Shown piece by piece: positions 16,805-23,948 of a DNA stretch of 24,568 nucleotides. Numbering within the stretch: position 1 is the stretch's first letter; each line of letters opens with the position of its first letter. The stretch comes from JBEKYH01 sp049511115 (GTDB taxonomy: Bacteria; Planctomycetota; Phycisphaerae; Tepidisphaerales; Tepidisphaeraceae), in the NCBI GenBank assembly GCA_049511115.1, contig JBEKYH010000007.1, positions 1 to 24,568 of the forward strand, read 5' to 3'. A program made the position numbers and the translations under genes. The notes beneath the pieces are model-generated. The model saw only the letters and a list, made by a program, of their open reading frames with translations. It was not told the origin of the DNA and did no database searches.

Positions 16805-16810
16805 TATAAT
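16805..16810 (+). promoter_or_regulatory. -10 box of hemB with leaderless start
   Basis: A perfect TATAAT ends six bases before the ATG at 16817, so transcription is predicted to begin at the A of the start codon. No Shine-Dalgarno sequence precedes this ATG. The -35 region is weak at 16-18 bases spacing. Confidence 0.5.
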
Positions 16811-16816
16811 AACCGC

Positions 16817-17812
16817 ATGTCCCTTGACTTGCCTATTCGCCCGCGGCGCCTGCGCCAACAGCCCCAGCTTCGCGCCATGCTATCCGCAAAAACCTTGCGG
16901 CGCAAGGACGTGATCGTTCCCATCTTCGTCCGCGAAGGCGCTAGCGTCCGCCACGAAGTCCCCTCCATGCCCGGCGTCTATCAAATGTCCATCGATGTGG
17001 CGACGGAATACTTGGCCAAGCTATCGGCCCAGGGCTTCCTCGCATTCCTCGTCTTTGGCGTCATCGACCGCGCACAAAAAGACCCCGCCGGTTCCGCCGC
17101 CCTCGACGAAAACAACATCGTCTGCCGCCTGCTTCGTTCGATAAAACAGAGCCGCATCCCCATGGCCGCCATTACCGACCTCTGTTTTTGCGAGTACACC
17201 AGTCACGGCCACTGCGGCATTCTTTCCGACGATTCTTCGACTGTGAAAAACGACATCACCGTCGAGCGGCTCGTCACGCAGGCCGTGAACCACGCCCGCG
17301 CCGGCGCTGACGTGATCGCCCCCAGCGGCATGATGGACGGCGCCGTCGCCGCCCTCCGCTCTGGATTGGACGACGCTGGTTTTCACAACACCACCATCCT
17401 CAGCTACGCCGTGAAATACGCCAGCGCCTTCTACGGCCCCTTCCGCGACGCCGCCGACTCCGCCCCCGAATTCGGCGACCGCCGCTCCTATCAAATGGAC
17501 GCCGCGCGCGGCCCCTATGAAGCCATCCTCGAAGCCACCGGCGATGTCGCCCAAGGCGCCGACATGGTCATGGTCAAACCCGCCGGCCCTTACCTCGACA
17601 TCATCGCCGCCGTCCGCAAAGCCGTGACCGTTCCCCTCGTCGCCTACCAGGTCAGCGGCGAATACTCCATGCTCCAAGCCGCCTCCCGCAACGGCTGGCT
17701 AGACCACAACCGCGCCGTCCTCGAATCCCTCACCGCCATCAAGCGCGCCGGCGCCGACCTCATCATCACCTACTACGCCGACCTCCTCGCGACGCTGCTC
17801 CCCAACGACTGA
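16817..17812 (+). CDS. hemB: Porphobilinogen synthase (delta-aminolevulinic acid dehydratase)
   Basis: Condenses two 5-aminolevulinate molecules to porphobilinogen in haem, sirohaem and corrinoid synthesis; cytosolic. From the ATG chosen the protein has 331 residues, normal for HemB. The two Schiff-base lysines are Lys200 (SYAVKYASAFYGPFR) and Lys254 (MVMVKPAGPYLD). DLCFCEYTSHGHCGI carries Cys123, Cys125 and Cys133, the Zn-binding triad, so this is a Zn-type enzyme. The N-terminal RPRRLRQQPQLRAML is standard. Longer in-frame starts at 16772 (TTG) or 16775 (ATG) would add 14-15 unrelated residues and overlap the TATAAT box, so they are rejected. No other haem genes are nearby. Confidence 0.97.
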   Translation: MSLDLPIRPRRLRQQPQLRAMLSAKTLRRKDVIVPIFVREGASVRHEVPSMPGVYQMSIDVATEYLAKLSAQGFLAFLVFGVIDRAQKDPAGSAALDENNIVCRLLRSIKQSRIPMAAITDLCFCEYTSHGHCGILSDDSSTVKNDITVERLVTQAVNHARAGADVIAPSGMMDGAVAALRSGLDDAGFHNTTILSYAVKYASAFYGPFRDAADSAPEFGDRRSYQMDAARGPYEAILEATGDVAQGADMVMVKPAGPYLDIIAAVRKAVTVPLVAYQVSGEYSMLQAASRNGWLDHNRAVLESLTAIKRAGADLIITYYADLLATLLPND

Positions 17813-17840
17813 CGCTCGCGCGAATGCAAAAATACTTTTC

Positions 17841-18050
17841 ACCGCGAAGGCGCGAAGAACGCGAAGAAAATCAGAAATGCCGGTTAACCGCAGAGGCGCA
17901 GAGAAGACCAAATTCAAAACTCAGATCTGAAATTGAATTCTGATTTACCTCTGCGGCCTCTGCGCCTCTAGGTCGCTCCTGCGACCGGGCGGTGAATCAG
18001 GTTTTCTATATTGTTTTTGAATCTCTTCGCGTCCTTCGCGTCTTCGCGGT
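17841..18050. repeat. Nested double inverted repeat between hemB and the ABC transporter
   Basis: The outer arms 17841-17867 (ACCGCGAAGGCGCGAAG...) and 18024-18050 are complementary over 27 bp with two mismatches. Within them, an inner pair of a different repeat type (AACCGCAGAGGCGCAGAG, about 17886-17904, against about 17945-17970) forms a second stem, though out of register. In the centre, 17911-17939 is a near-palindrome around TCAGATCTGA. A separate hairpin GGTCGC-TCCT-GCGACC lies at 17971-17986. Each arm has a period of about nine bases. It looks like one repeat inserted into another. Confidence 0.75.
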
Positions 18051-18095
18051 AGACTCTTTTCCCCCTCCCCATTTCGCCATTCCCTTCCCGTCCGC

Positions 18096-18120
18096 TATAT
18101 TGAATGGTCCCTTTAGAGGA
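18096..18120 (+). promoter_or_regulatory. Possible -10 box and ribosome binding site of the ABC ATPase gene
   Basis: TATATT (18096-18101) is followed by AGAGGA (18115-18120), four bases before the ATG at 18125. A start near 18108 would give a 17-base leader. The -35 region is poor. The AGAGGA favours the start at 18125 over the in-frame ATG at 18104. Confidence 0.4.
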
Positions 18121-18124
18121 ACGA

Positions 18125-18913
18125 ATGTCCCCACTGGTCGTTGAAAATGCCGTCAAGCGATTTCGCCAGGGAGAGAAACGGGTCATAGCGCTCGACGGAA
18201 TCACTTTAACCGTCCCCGCCGGCCACTTCCTCGCCATCATGGGCGCCAGCGGCTCGGGCAAAAGCACGCTCCTCCATCTCATGGCCGGCCTCACTCCTCC
18301 CGACTCCGGCCGCGTCATGGTCGCCGGCCAGGACCTCGCCGAATTATCCGACCGCGATTTAACCCTCTTTCGCCGCCGCCACATCGGCCTGATTTTTCAA
18401 TCCTTCAACCTCATCCCTACCCTCAGCGCCGAAGAAAACATTCTCCTCCCGCTGATGCTGGATGGCCGAAACGGCCAGGTCTCCAATTCCAAAGTCACCA
18501 GCCTTCTCGACACCTTGGGCCTCTCCAACCGCCGCGGCCACCGCCCCGACGCCCTCAGCGGCGGCGAGCAACAGCGCGTCGCCATCGGCCGCGCCCTCAT
18601 CGCCGACCCGGCCGTCATCCTCGCCGACGAACCCACCGGCAATCTCGACAGCGCCAACAGCGACGCTGTATGCCGCATCCTCCGCGACCTCTGCCTCGTG
18701 CATGGCAAAACCATCGTCATGGTCACCCATGAACCGTCCGTCGCCGCCTTCGCCCAATCGGCAATCGTCATCAAGGACGGCAAAATGCTCGCCAGTTCCG
18801 TCGAAACCGCCGTCTGCCCTCACTGCGGCGCGACCCTCGCGGTCGACGCCCTCTTTGGCCATCGCTGCGGCATCAAAGCCCCGTCGCGCACGGCCGATCC
18901 CGTAACCTATTGA
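18125..18913 (+). CDS. ABC transporter ATP-binding protein (LolD/MacB type) with Cys-containing tail
   Basis: A 262-residue ATPase that powers the permease encoded next to it. It has Walker A GASGSGKST (40-48), Q-loop Gln92, signature LSGGEQQRVAIGRAL (144-158), Walker B VILADEPTGNLD (164-175) and switch His202; all intact. The sequence belongs to the LolD/MacB/FtsE branch, which acts as a mechanotransmitter on lipoproteins, peptides or the cell wall. Residues 230-250 are unusual: CPHCGATLAVDALFGHRC has Cys231, Cys234 and Cys248, resembling part of a zinc ribbon with only three Cys (His247 could be a fourth ligand). This tail is not part of the usual LolD domain. The start at 18125 has AGAGGA upstream. 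The permease gene begins at or just after the stop. Confidence 0.94.
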   Translation: MSPLVVENAVKRFRQGEKRVIALDGITLTVPAGHFLAIMGASGSGKSTLLHLMAGLTPPDSGRVMVAGQDLAELSDRDLTLFRRRHIGLIFQSFNLIPTLSAEENILLPLMLDGRNGQVSNSKVTSLLDTLGLSNRRGHRPDALSGGEQQRVAIGRALIADPAVILADEPTGNLDSANSDAVCRILRDLCLVHGKTIVMVTHEPSVAAFAQSAIVIKDGKMLASSVETAVCPHCGATLAVDALFGHRCGIKAPSRTADPVTY

Positions 18914-18924
18914 ACTATTCGCCC

Positions 18925-21705
18925 ATGCTGAGCCTCATCAAATCCACCTTCGCCGCCCGTCGCGTCCGCACGCTCCTGACGACGCTGGCCATCGCCCTGT
19001 CCGTGAGCCTCGTCGTCGCCGTCACCAGCGGTTACGCCTCCGTCGAATCCGCCGCCCTTGCCTATCTCAATCGTTACCTCGGCAGCGCCGACGGTGAAAT
19101 CTCCCGCCCCCAGACTCTCACCGACGGCACCGTCCCCCAGCGTATCATCAACGAATTGTTCAAGGACCCCGACATCCGCCGCGTCACCGGACGCCTCGAA
19201 GTCTACAGCGACCTCTTCGACAAAAACGGCAAGCCCATCGACAAATCCACCTTCCACGTCATCGGCATCGGCCGCCCGCAGGACACCCGCATCGATTCCC
19301 TGGCCATGCAATCGGGTAAGTGGTTCGACACCTCCGACGGCGACGACGCCGTTGTCGATCAGGTCGCCGCCGAGGCCCTCCACGTCACCGTCGGCGATAC
19401 CTTCGCTCTTGCCGAAACCGGCCCTTCCACATCCACCGGCCCCGCCGCGCCAACCCGCCTGCGCCTCAAAGTCGTCGGCATCATTCATAAACCCGAAATC
19501 CTCGCCGCCGCCCTCAAGTCCATCTACGTTCCCATCAGCACGCTGCAAAATTTCGAGCAACTCGGCGGCCCCGACGCCCAGGTCAACCAGATCGCCATCG
19601 ACCTCAAAGGCGGCGCTGACGCCAACGCCTTCGCCGACCGCTGGAATCAACGACTCAAGGATTTCGACGACCCCGCCCAGGTCGCCGCCGGCCACCCCCT
19701 CAAACTCCGCATGGTCAGCCAGGATCGCGCCGCCATGGACCTCAATCTCCGCGGCGTGCGCCTCCTCAGCTATCTCGGCGGCGCGATTTCCATGCTCGCC
19801 GCCACCTTCATCATCTTCAGCGCCTTGACCATGGGCGTCTCTGAACGCCAGCGCACCCTCGCCATGTTCCGCGCCATCGGCGCGACCCGCGCCCAAGTGG
19901 CCCGCCTGGTGATTTCCGAGGGCCTCATCCTCTCCGCCGCCGGCGTGATCATCGGCATACCGCTGGGAATTTTCTGGACCCAGTGCCTGCAATTTATTTT
20001 CAGTGACGTGCTCAGCGCCGGCGTCAGCATCAGCCGCGACGGCATGGCAATGGCCGCCGCCGGCGCGATCGGCGCGGCCATCGCCGCCAGTCTCCTTCCC
20101 GCATGGACCGCCTCGCGCCTCAGCCCCCTCGAGGCGATGGCCCCTCTCGCCGACAACAAACCCCATCGCGCCCCCGTCGGCTGGGCCGTCCTCGGCGCGA
20201 TTCTCATCGGCGTCGATCCCGCCATCATGTATCTCCCCTGGGAATCCCTCGTGGCTCGCTTCAGTTCCTCTGCCAGCCCCGACGCCGTGACGACGCTCTT
20301 GCGCCTTTACGCCCATTTTTCCATCGGCGTCGAGTGCCTCTACGTCGGCTTCTTCCTCATCGCGCCGCTGATCGTCTGGACCATCGAAAAAGTGTGTGCC
20401 TATCCCGCCGCGTTTGTCCTGCGCGTACCCGCGACACTCCTTCGCCAACAGCTCTCCAGCGGCATCTGGCGCGCCGCCGGCGCAGGCGCGGCCCTCATGG
20501 TCGGCCTCGCCGTTCTCGTCGCCATGACCACCCAAGGCATGAGCATGCTCGAAGGCTGGCGTCTCCCCGACAAATTTCCCGACATCTTCCTCGTCAGCCT
20601 CAAACTCGGCGGCCTCTCCCCAGATCAGTGGACCAAGCTCGGCCAGACCCCCGGCATTCGGCGCTTCGCCGACGGCACGCCGCAATTCTGCCCCGTCGCC
20701 GTCACCGTCTCCGGCCTGGGCAACAATCCCCTCGCCCTCGTCGGCGCCGTCCTCGCCCCCACCATCAACAGCACCCTCTTCTTCGGCGTTCCCCCCAAGG
20801 CCGCGTTCGACTTAATGCATCTTGATTTCCGCGACAACGACGGCCGCCCCGTCCCGCGCGATCAGCAGGACGCCTATGAACAGCGCGCCGAACAACAACT
20901 TGAACAAGGCCGCCACGTCATCATCACCGAGGATTACCGCCGCCGCACTCACGCCAAATACGGCGACAAGATCGCCCTCTACAACGGCTCCACGCGCTAC
21001 GACTACACCATCTGCGGCATCGTTTGGCCCCCGGGACTGGATGTCTTAGTCACGGTCTTCGACCTCGGCAAGCAAGCCGATCAGCGCACGGCCGGCATGG
21101 TCTTCGGCTCACTCGCCGACGCCCAGCGCGACTTCGGCGCGGACAACATCAATCTCTTCGCCGCCAACCTCGACATGGGCCTGGACAAGGAAGTGCTGCT
21201 TAAACTGATCGCTCATCGCCTCGGCGAATTGAACATCAAGGCCGGCGATGTCCGCACCATAAAGTCAGAAATCGACAGCGACTTCCGCCGCCTGCTCCTG
21301 CTCCTGACCACGGTCGCCTTCAGCGCCATGGCCGTCGCCTCGATGGGCGTCACCAACACCATCATGGCCTCGATCCGCAGCCGCCGCTGGCAACTCGGCG
21401 TCCTCCGCAGCGTTGGCCTTTGCGCCGGGCAACTGCTCCGCCTCGTCCTCGCCGAAGCCTTCCTCCTCGGCGCTGTGGGGTTAGTCCTGGGCTTAGGCTG
21501 CGGCACGATCCTCGCCATCGACGCCCGCATCCTGGGCGCCGACATGCTCGGCTATCTCCCCCCGCTCATCATCCCCTGGACCTACATCACCATCGGCTGC
21601 GGCGCCATCATGGTCGTCGCCATCGCCGCCGCCCTCTGGCCCGCGATTCACGTTTCGCGCACCGAGCCGCTGATGCTGTTGCAGGCGGGACGAGCGTCAT
21701 CGTGA
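18925..21705 (+). CDS. ABC transporter permease with two FtsX domains
   Basis: A 926-residue permease of the MacB/FtsX superfamily. A first helix (about 17-36) is followed by a MacB-like periplasmic domain (40-275), a first FtsX unit with helices at about 280-302, 328-352 and 372-392 (note SERQRTLAMFRAIGATRAQV), further helices at about 419-437, 465-487 and 516-533, a second extracytoplasmic domain (540-785) and a second FtsX unit at about 790-906 (SRRWQLGVLRSVGLCAGQLL). That makes about ten helices against four in MacB, a duplicated layout like other long FtsX-type permeases. A TTG at 18910 would overlap the ATPase stop by four bases; the ATG at 18925 is preferred, and neither has a clear ribosome binding site. 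No MacA-type adaptor gene is nearby. Codons end almost always in C or G. Substrate unknown; lipoprotein or lipid export is possible. Confidence 0.92.
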   Translation: MLSLIKSTFAARRVRTLLTTLAIALSVSLVVAVTSGYASVESAALAYLNRYLGSADGEISRPQTLTDGTVPQRIINELFKDPDIRRVTGRLEVYSDLFDKNGKPIDKSTFHVIGIGRPQDTRIDSLAMQSGKWFDTSDGDDAVVDQVAAEALHVTVGDTFALAETGPSTSTGPAAPTRLRLKVVGIIHKPEILAAALKSIYVPISTLQNFEQLGGPDAQVNQIAIDLKGGADANAFADRWNQRLKDFDDPAQVAAGHPLKLRMVSQDRAAMDLNLRGVRLLSYLGGAISMLAATFIIFSALTMGVSERQRTLAMFRAIGATRAQVARLVISEGLILSAAGVIIGIPLGIFWTQCLQFIFSDVLSAGVSISRDGMAMAAAGAIGAAIAASLLPAWTASRLSPLEAMAPLADNKPHRAPVGWAVLGAILIGVDPAIMYLPWESLVARFSSSASPDAVTTLLRLYAHFSIGVECLYVGFFLIAPLIVWTIEKVCAYPAAFVLRVPATLLRQQLSSGIWRAAGAGAALMVGLAVLVAMTTQGMSMLEGWRLPDKFPDIFLVSLKLGGLSPDQWTKLGQTPGIRRFADGTPQFCPVAVTVSGLGNNPLALVGAVLAPTINSTLFFGVPPKAAFDLMHLDFRDNDGRPVPRDQQDAYEQRAEQQLEQGRHVIITEDYRRRTHAKYGDKIALYNGSTRYDYTICGIVWPPGLDVLVTVFDLGKQADQRTAGMVFGSLADAQRDFGADNINLFAANLDMGLDKEVLLKLIAHRLGELNIKAGDVRTIKSEIDSDFRRLLLLLTTVAFSAMAVASMGVTNTIMASIRSRRWQLGVLRSVGLCAGQLLRLVLAEAFLLGAVGLVLGLGCGTILAIDARILGADMLGYLPPLIIPWTYITIGCGAIMVVAIAAALWPAIHVSRTEPLMLLQAGRASS

Positions 21706-21730
21706 CATCGCCAATCGCCTTCGTAGGACT

Positions 21731-21825
21731 TTGTAGGGCGCGGCTTCAGCCCGCCAGCTATCTTCTTTGGCAGGATGTGCACTGCCCACCTTTGTGGCAA
21801 GCGGTGGGCGATGCCCACCCTACAA
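21731..21825. repeat. 95-base palindromic intergenic element with TTGTAGGG ends
   Basis: TTGTAGGG at 21731-21738 and CCCTACAA at 21818-21825 form 8-bp terminal inverted repeats. Inside, GGTGGGC at 21803-21809 can pair with GCCCACC at 21813-21819 (three-base loop) or with GCCCACC at 21784-21790, so two exclusive hairpins are possible. Minus-strand translation gives RVGIAHRLPQRWAVH and GGLKPRPTKS, peptides I recall from spurious ORFs in many genomes, in line with a dispersed repeat. It lies between convergent genes and may help stop transcription from both sides. Confidence 0.65.
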
Positions 21826-21858
21826 CTGCCGCATGTGGGGCATGCGTCGACGTGAGAG

Positions 21859-22521
21859 TCATTCAATCAACAGAACCTGCACCGTCGTCGGCCCATGCAC
21901 CCCCACCACCAGATTCATCTCAATATCCGACGTCTTCGACGGCCCGGTAATCAGCGACACGCTCCCCGTCGTCTCCTCGGTGGCCAGTTTCGCAAACAAA
22001 TCGACCAGGTCCGCCACGATCTGCCCCTTCTCCACGATCGCCACATGCACCCTGGGCGCCAACGATAATCCACGCCCCTGCGAAGCCGATGGACGAACCA
22101 CCAGGCTCCCCGTCTCCGCGACCGCGCAATAGACAGCCGTCACGCCGCAGGCGAACGCATAAAGCTGATCCAAACTCATCTCCGCCCAACTCGCGGCTTC
22201 AAACCCAGCTCCCCGCAATTCTCCGAGCAGACCCCATCGCTCAATTATCCCTCCCGCCGACAACGCCACGCGTTTAACACTTTGGCCTCGCAAAAACTCG
22301 GCCACATATTGCGCAACTTCATTCTCCCTTACCCGCGCAAATCCCATCTTGCTCGCCACGCACATGCGCCCGAATAATTCTCCCAAATCTACGCCGCCGT
22401 GCGCCGTCCGCGTAATCCCCTCCTCAATCTCCGGCGGCGCCGGCGCGCTCTCCAGCGGCCGATCGCGCCCCAGAGCCCTCCGCACTTTCTCCAACACCAC
22501 CGCCGTGCGCGCGTCACTCAT
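21859..22521 (-). CDS. lutC: LutC-like lactate utilization protein (LUD domain)
   Basis: A 220-residue LUD-domain protein, the third subunit of the LutABC L-lactate oxidising complex; cytosolic. Typical features are the start MSDARTAVVLEKVRRALGRD, GVTAVYCAVAETGSLVV in the middle, and SLITGPSKTSDIEMNLVVGVHGP near the C-terminus. It has no Fe-S cysteines, as expected. The ATG at 22521 overlaps the end of lutB by eight bases (ATGAGTGA), so translation is probably coupled; a longer frame to 22587 would add 22 arginine-rich residues from within lutB and is rejected. It is the last gene of the operon. Confidence 0.93.
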   Translation of the reverse strand: MSDARTAVVLEKVRRALGRDRPLESAPAPPEIEEGITRTAHGGVDLGELFGRMCVASKMGFARVRENEVAQYVAEFLRGQSVKRVALSAGGIIERWGLLGELRGAGFEAASWAEMSLDQLYAFACGVTAVYCAVAETGSLVVRPSASQGRGLSLAPRVHVAIVEKGQIVADLVDLFAKLATEETTGSVSLITGPSKTSDIEMNLVVGVHGPTTVQVLLIE

Positions 22522-23944
22522 GGCCGGCTCTCTCCTTCCACAACTGATGAAAGCTCTTCTTCGCCGGCGCCGGCATGTCGCGCACATCCGTCCACCCCGC
22601 CGCGATCTTCGGCAGCCGCGCTACCCATCCCGTCCCCTTCGCCCTGCGCCGCAATTCCCACCGCTGCATCGTCCCTATCGCCGCATACAAAAACGGCGAA
22701 GCAATAGCCCACGCCCACAGGCGATACGCCGCCCGCTCGGCGCGGCTATTGATTTTCCTCCCCACCATCTCCCGCCGCAGATTCACTAGATGCCGGGGAA
22801 TATCAATCTTCACCGGGCAAGCCTCATAGCACGCCCCGCACAAGCTCGATGCCTGCGGCAAATCCTGATACTTCTCCAATCCGTTCATCAGCGGCGTAAT
22901 CAGCGCCCCAATCGGCCCGCTATAGACATGCCCATACGCATGTCCCCCGATCTTGCGAAACACCGGGCACGCATTCAAACACGCCCCGCAGCGAATGCAC
23001 CGCAGCGTCTCCCTGAATTGGCCGCCGAGGATTTCACTCCTCCCCCCATCCAGCAGAATCAAATGAAATTCCTCCGGCCCATCTTTTTCGCCCTGTTTTC
23101 GCGGCCCCCCAAACAGATTCGTATAAATCGTCAGATGCTGCCCTGTCGAGCTGCGCGCCAGCAACTTGAGCATCACCGCCAAGTCCGCCAATCGCGGCAC
23201 AATCTTCTCAATCCCCGACAACGTCACCAGCACGCGCGGCGTGGTGATCGACTGCCGCGCATTCCCCTCATTCTCCACGGCGCAGACCTGCCCCGTCTCG
23301 GCCACGAGAAAATTCGCTCCCGTCATCCCCAGATCCGCCCGGCGAAATTTATCGCGCAGGTGCAAACGGGCCTGCTTCGTCAGCGATTCCGGATCGTCGT
23401 TGTACGGCGTGTGAAAATATTCGCTGAACAATTTGGCCACCGAAGCTTTGTCCTTATGAACAATCGGCGCGACGATATGGCTCGGCTTTTCATGCCCGAT
23501 CTGAGCGATAAATTCCCCCAGGTCCGTTTCCACGACATCCATCCCGCGCCGCTCCATTTCGGCGGTCAGTTCAATCTCCTCGCTCACCATCGACTTGCTC
23601 TTAATCACCCGCTTGCAGCCGGCTTTATCCGCAATCTCCAATATCAATTCCCGCGCCTCTTCAGCGGTGGAAACCATATGAAAATGTCCCCCATTGCGCC
23701 GCACCGCCTCCCCCAATTGCTCCAGATAAAAGTCGAGATGATCCAGCGCATGCTGCTTGATCTTCCCCGCCAGCGTCCGCAGCGCATCGCTGTCTGGAAG
23801 CTCCGCGAGCCGATCCAATCGGCCCTGATATTGCCGCTGCGTCGCGGTGGAAACCGCCGTTTTCAGCCGCTCGTCGGCCGCGTTCTTCCCGCTGGCCCGC
23901 TGAAAATCAAACCGCGCGCGTTTAGAAGTTTCGTGGCTTTCCAT
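22514..23944 (-). CDS. lutB: LutB-like iron-sulfur lactate utilization protein
   Basis: A 476-residue subunit of the LutABC system, which oxidises L-lactate to pyruvate. Residues 60-300 form a LUD domain (KSKSMVSEEIELTAEMERRG, TGANFLVAETGQVCAVENEG). Two [4Fe-4S]-type motifs follow: CIRCGACLNACPV (Cys316, 319, 322, 326) and SLCGACYEACPV (Cys369, 372, 376), with DIPRHLVNLRREMVGR after them. The C-terminal part (400-476) matches the LutB tail. The Met at 23944 is preferred to that at 23962, which would overlap lutA by 14 bases; GGTGGG lies about nine bases before it. It sits between lutA and lutC in the order normal for this operon. Confidence 0.95.
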   Translation of the reverse strand: MESHETSKRARFDFQRASGKNAADERLKTAVSTATQRQYQGRLDRLAELPDSDALRTLAGKIKQHALDHLDFYLEQLGEAVRRNGGHFHMVSTAEEARELILEIADKAGCKRVIKSKSMVSEEIELTAEMERRGMDVVETDLGEFIAQIGHEKPSHIVAPIVHKDKASVAKLFSEYFHTPYNDDPESLTKQARLHLRDKFRRADLGMTGANFLVAETGQVCAVENEGNARQSITTPRVLVTLSGIEKIVPRLADLAVMLKLLARSSTGQHLTIYTNLFGGPRKQGEKDGPEEFHLILLDGGRSEILGGQFRETLRCIRCGACLNACPVFRKIGGHAYGHVYSGPIGALITPLMNGLEKYQDLPQASSLCGACYEACPVKIDIPRHLVNLRREMVGRKINSRAERAAYRLWAWAIASPFLYAAIGTMQRWELRRRAKGTGWVARLPKIAAGWTDVRDMPAPAKKSFHQLWKERAGHE

Positions 23945-23948
23945 CGCC

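Noticed and set aside
16772..16816. Upstream starts of hemB (TTG 16772, ATG 16775)
   Set aside because: They add residues not found in HemB and would put the TATAAT box inside the gene.
17841..18050. Possible CRISPR array
   Set aside because: The repeated units are inverted, not direct with regular spacers, and no cas gene is present.
18907..20685. 592-residue open frame on the minus strand
   Set aside because: It lies entirely over the ABC permease gene; its composition is low-complexity acidic and Gly/Ala-rich and it lacks domains.
22522..22587. Upstream extension of lutC
   Set aside because: It would add 22 arginine-rich residues read from within lutB; the ATG at 22521 gives the normal LutC length and an overlap typical of coupled genes.
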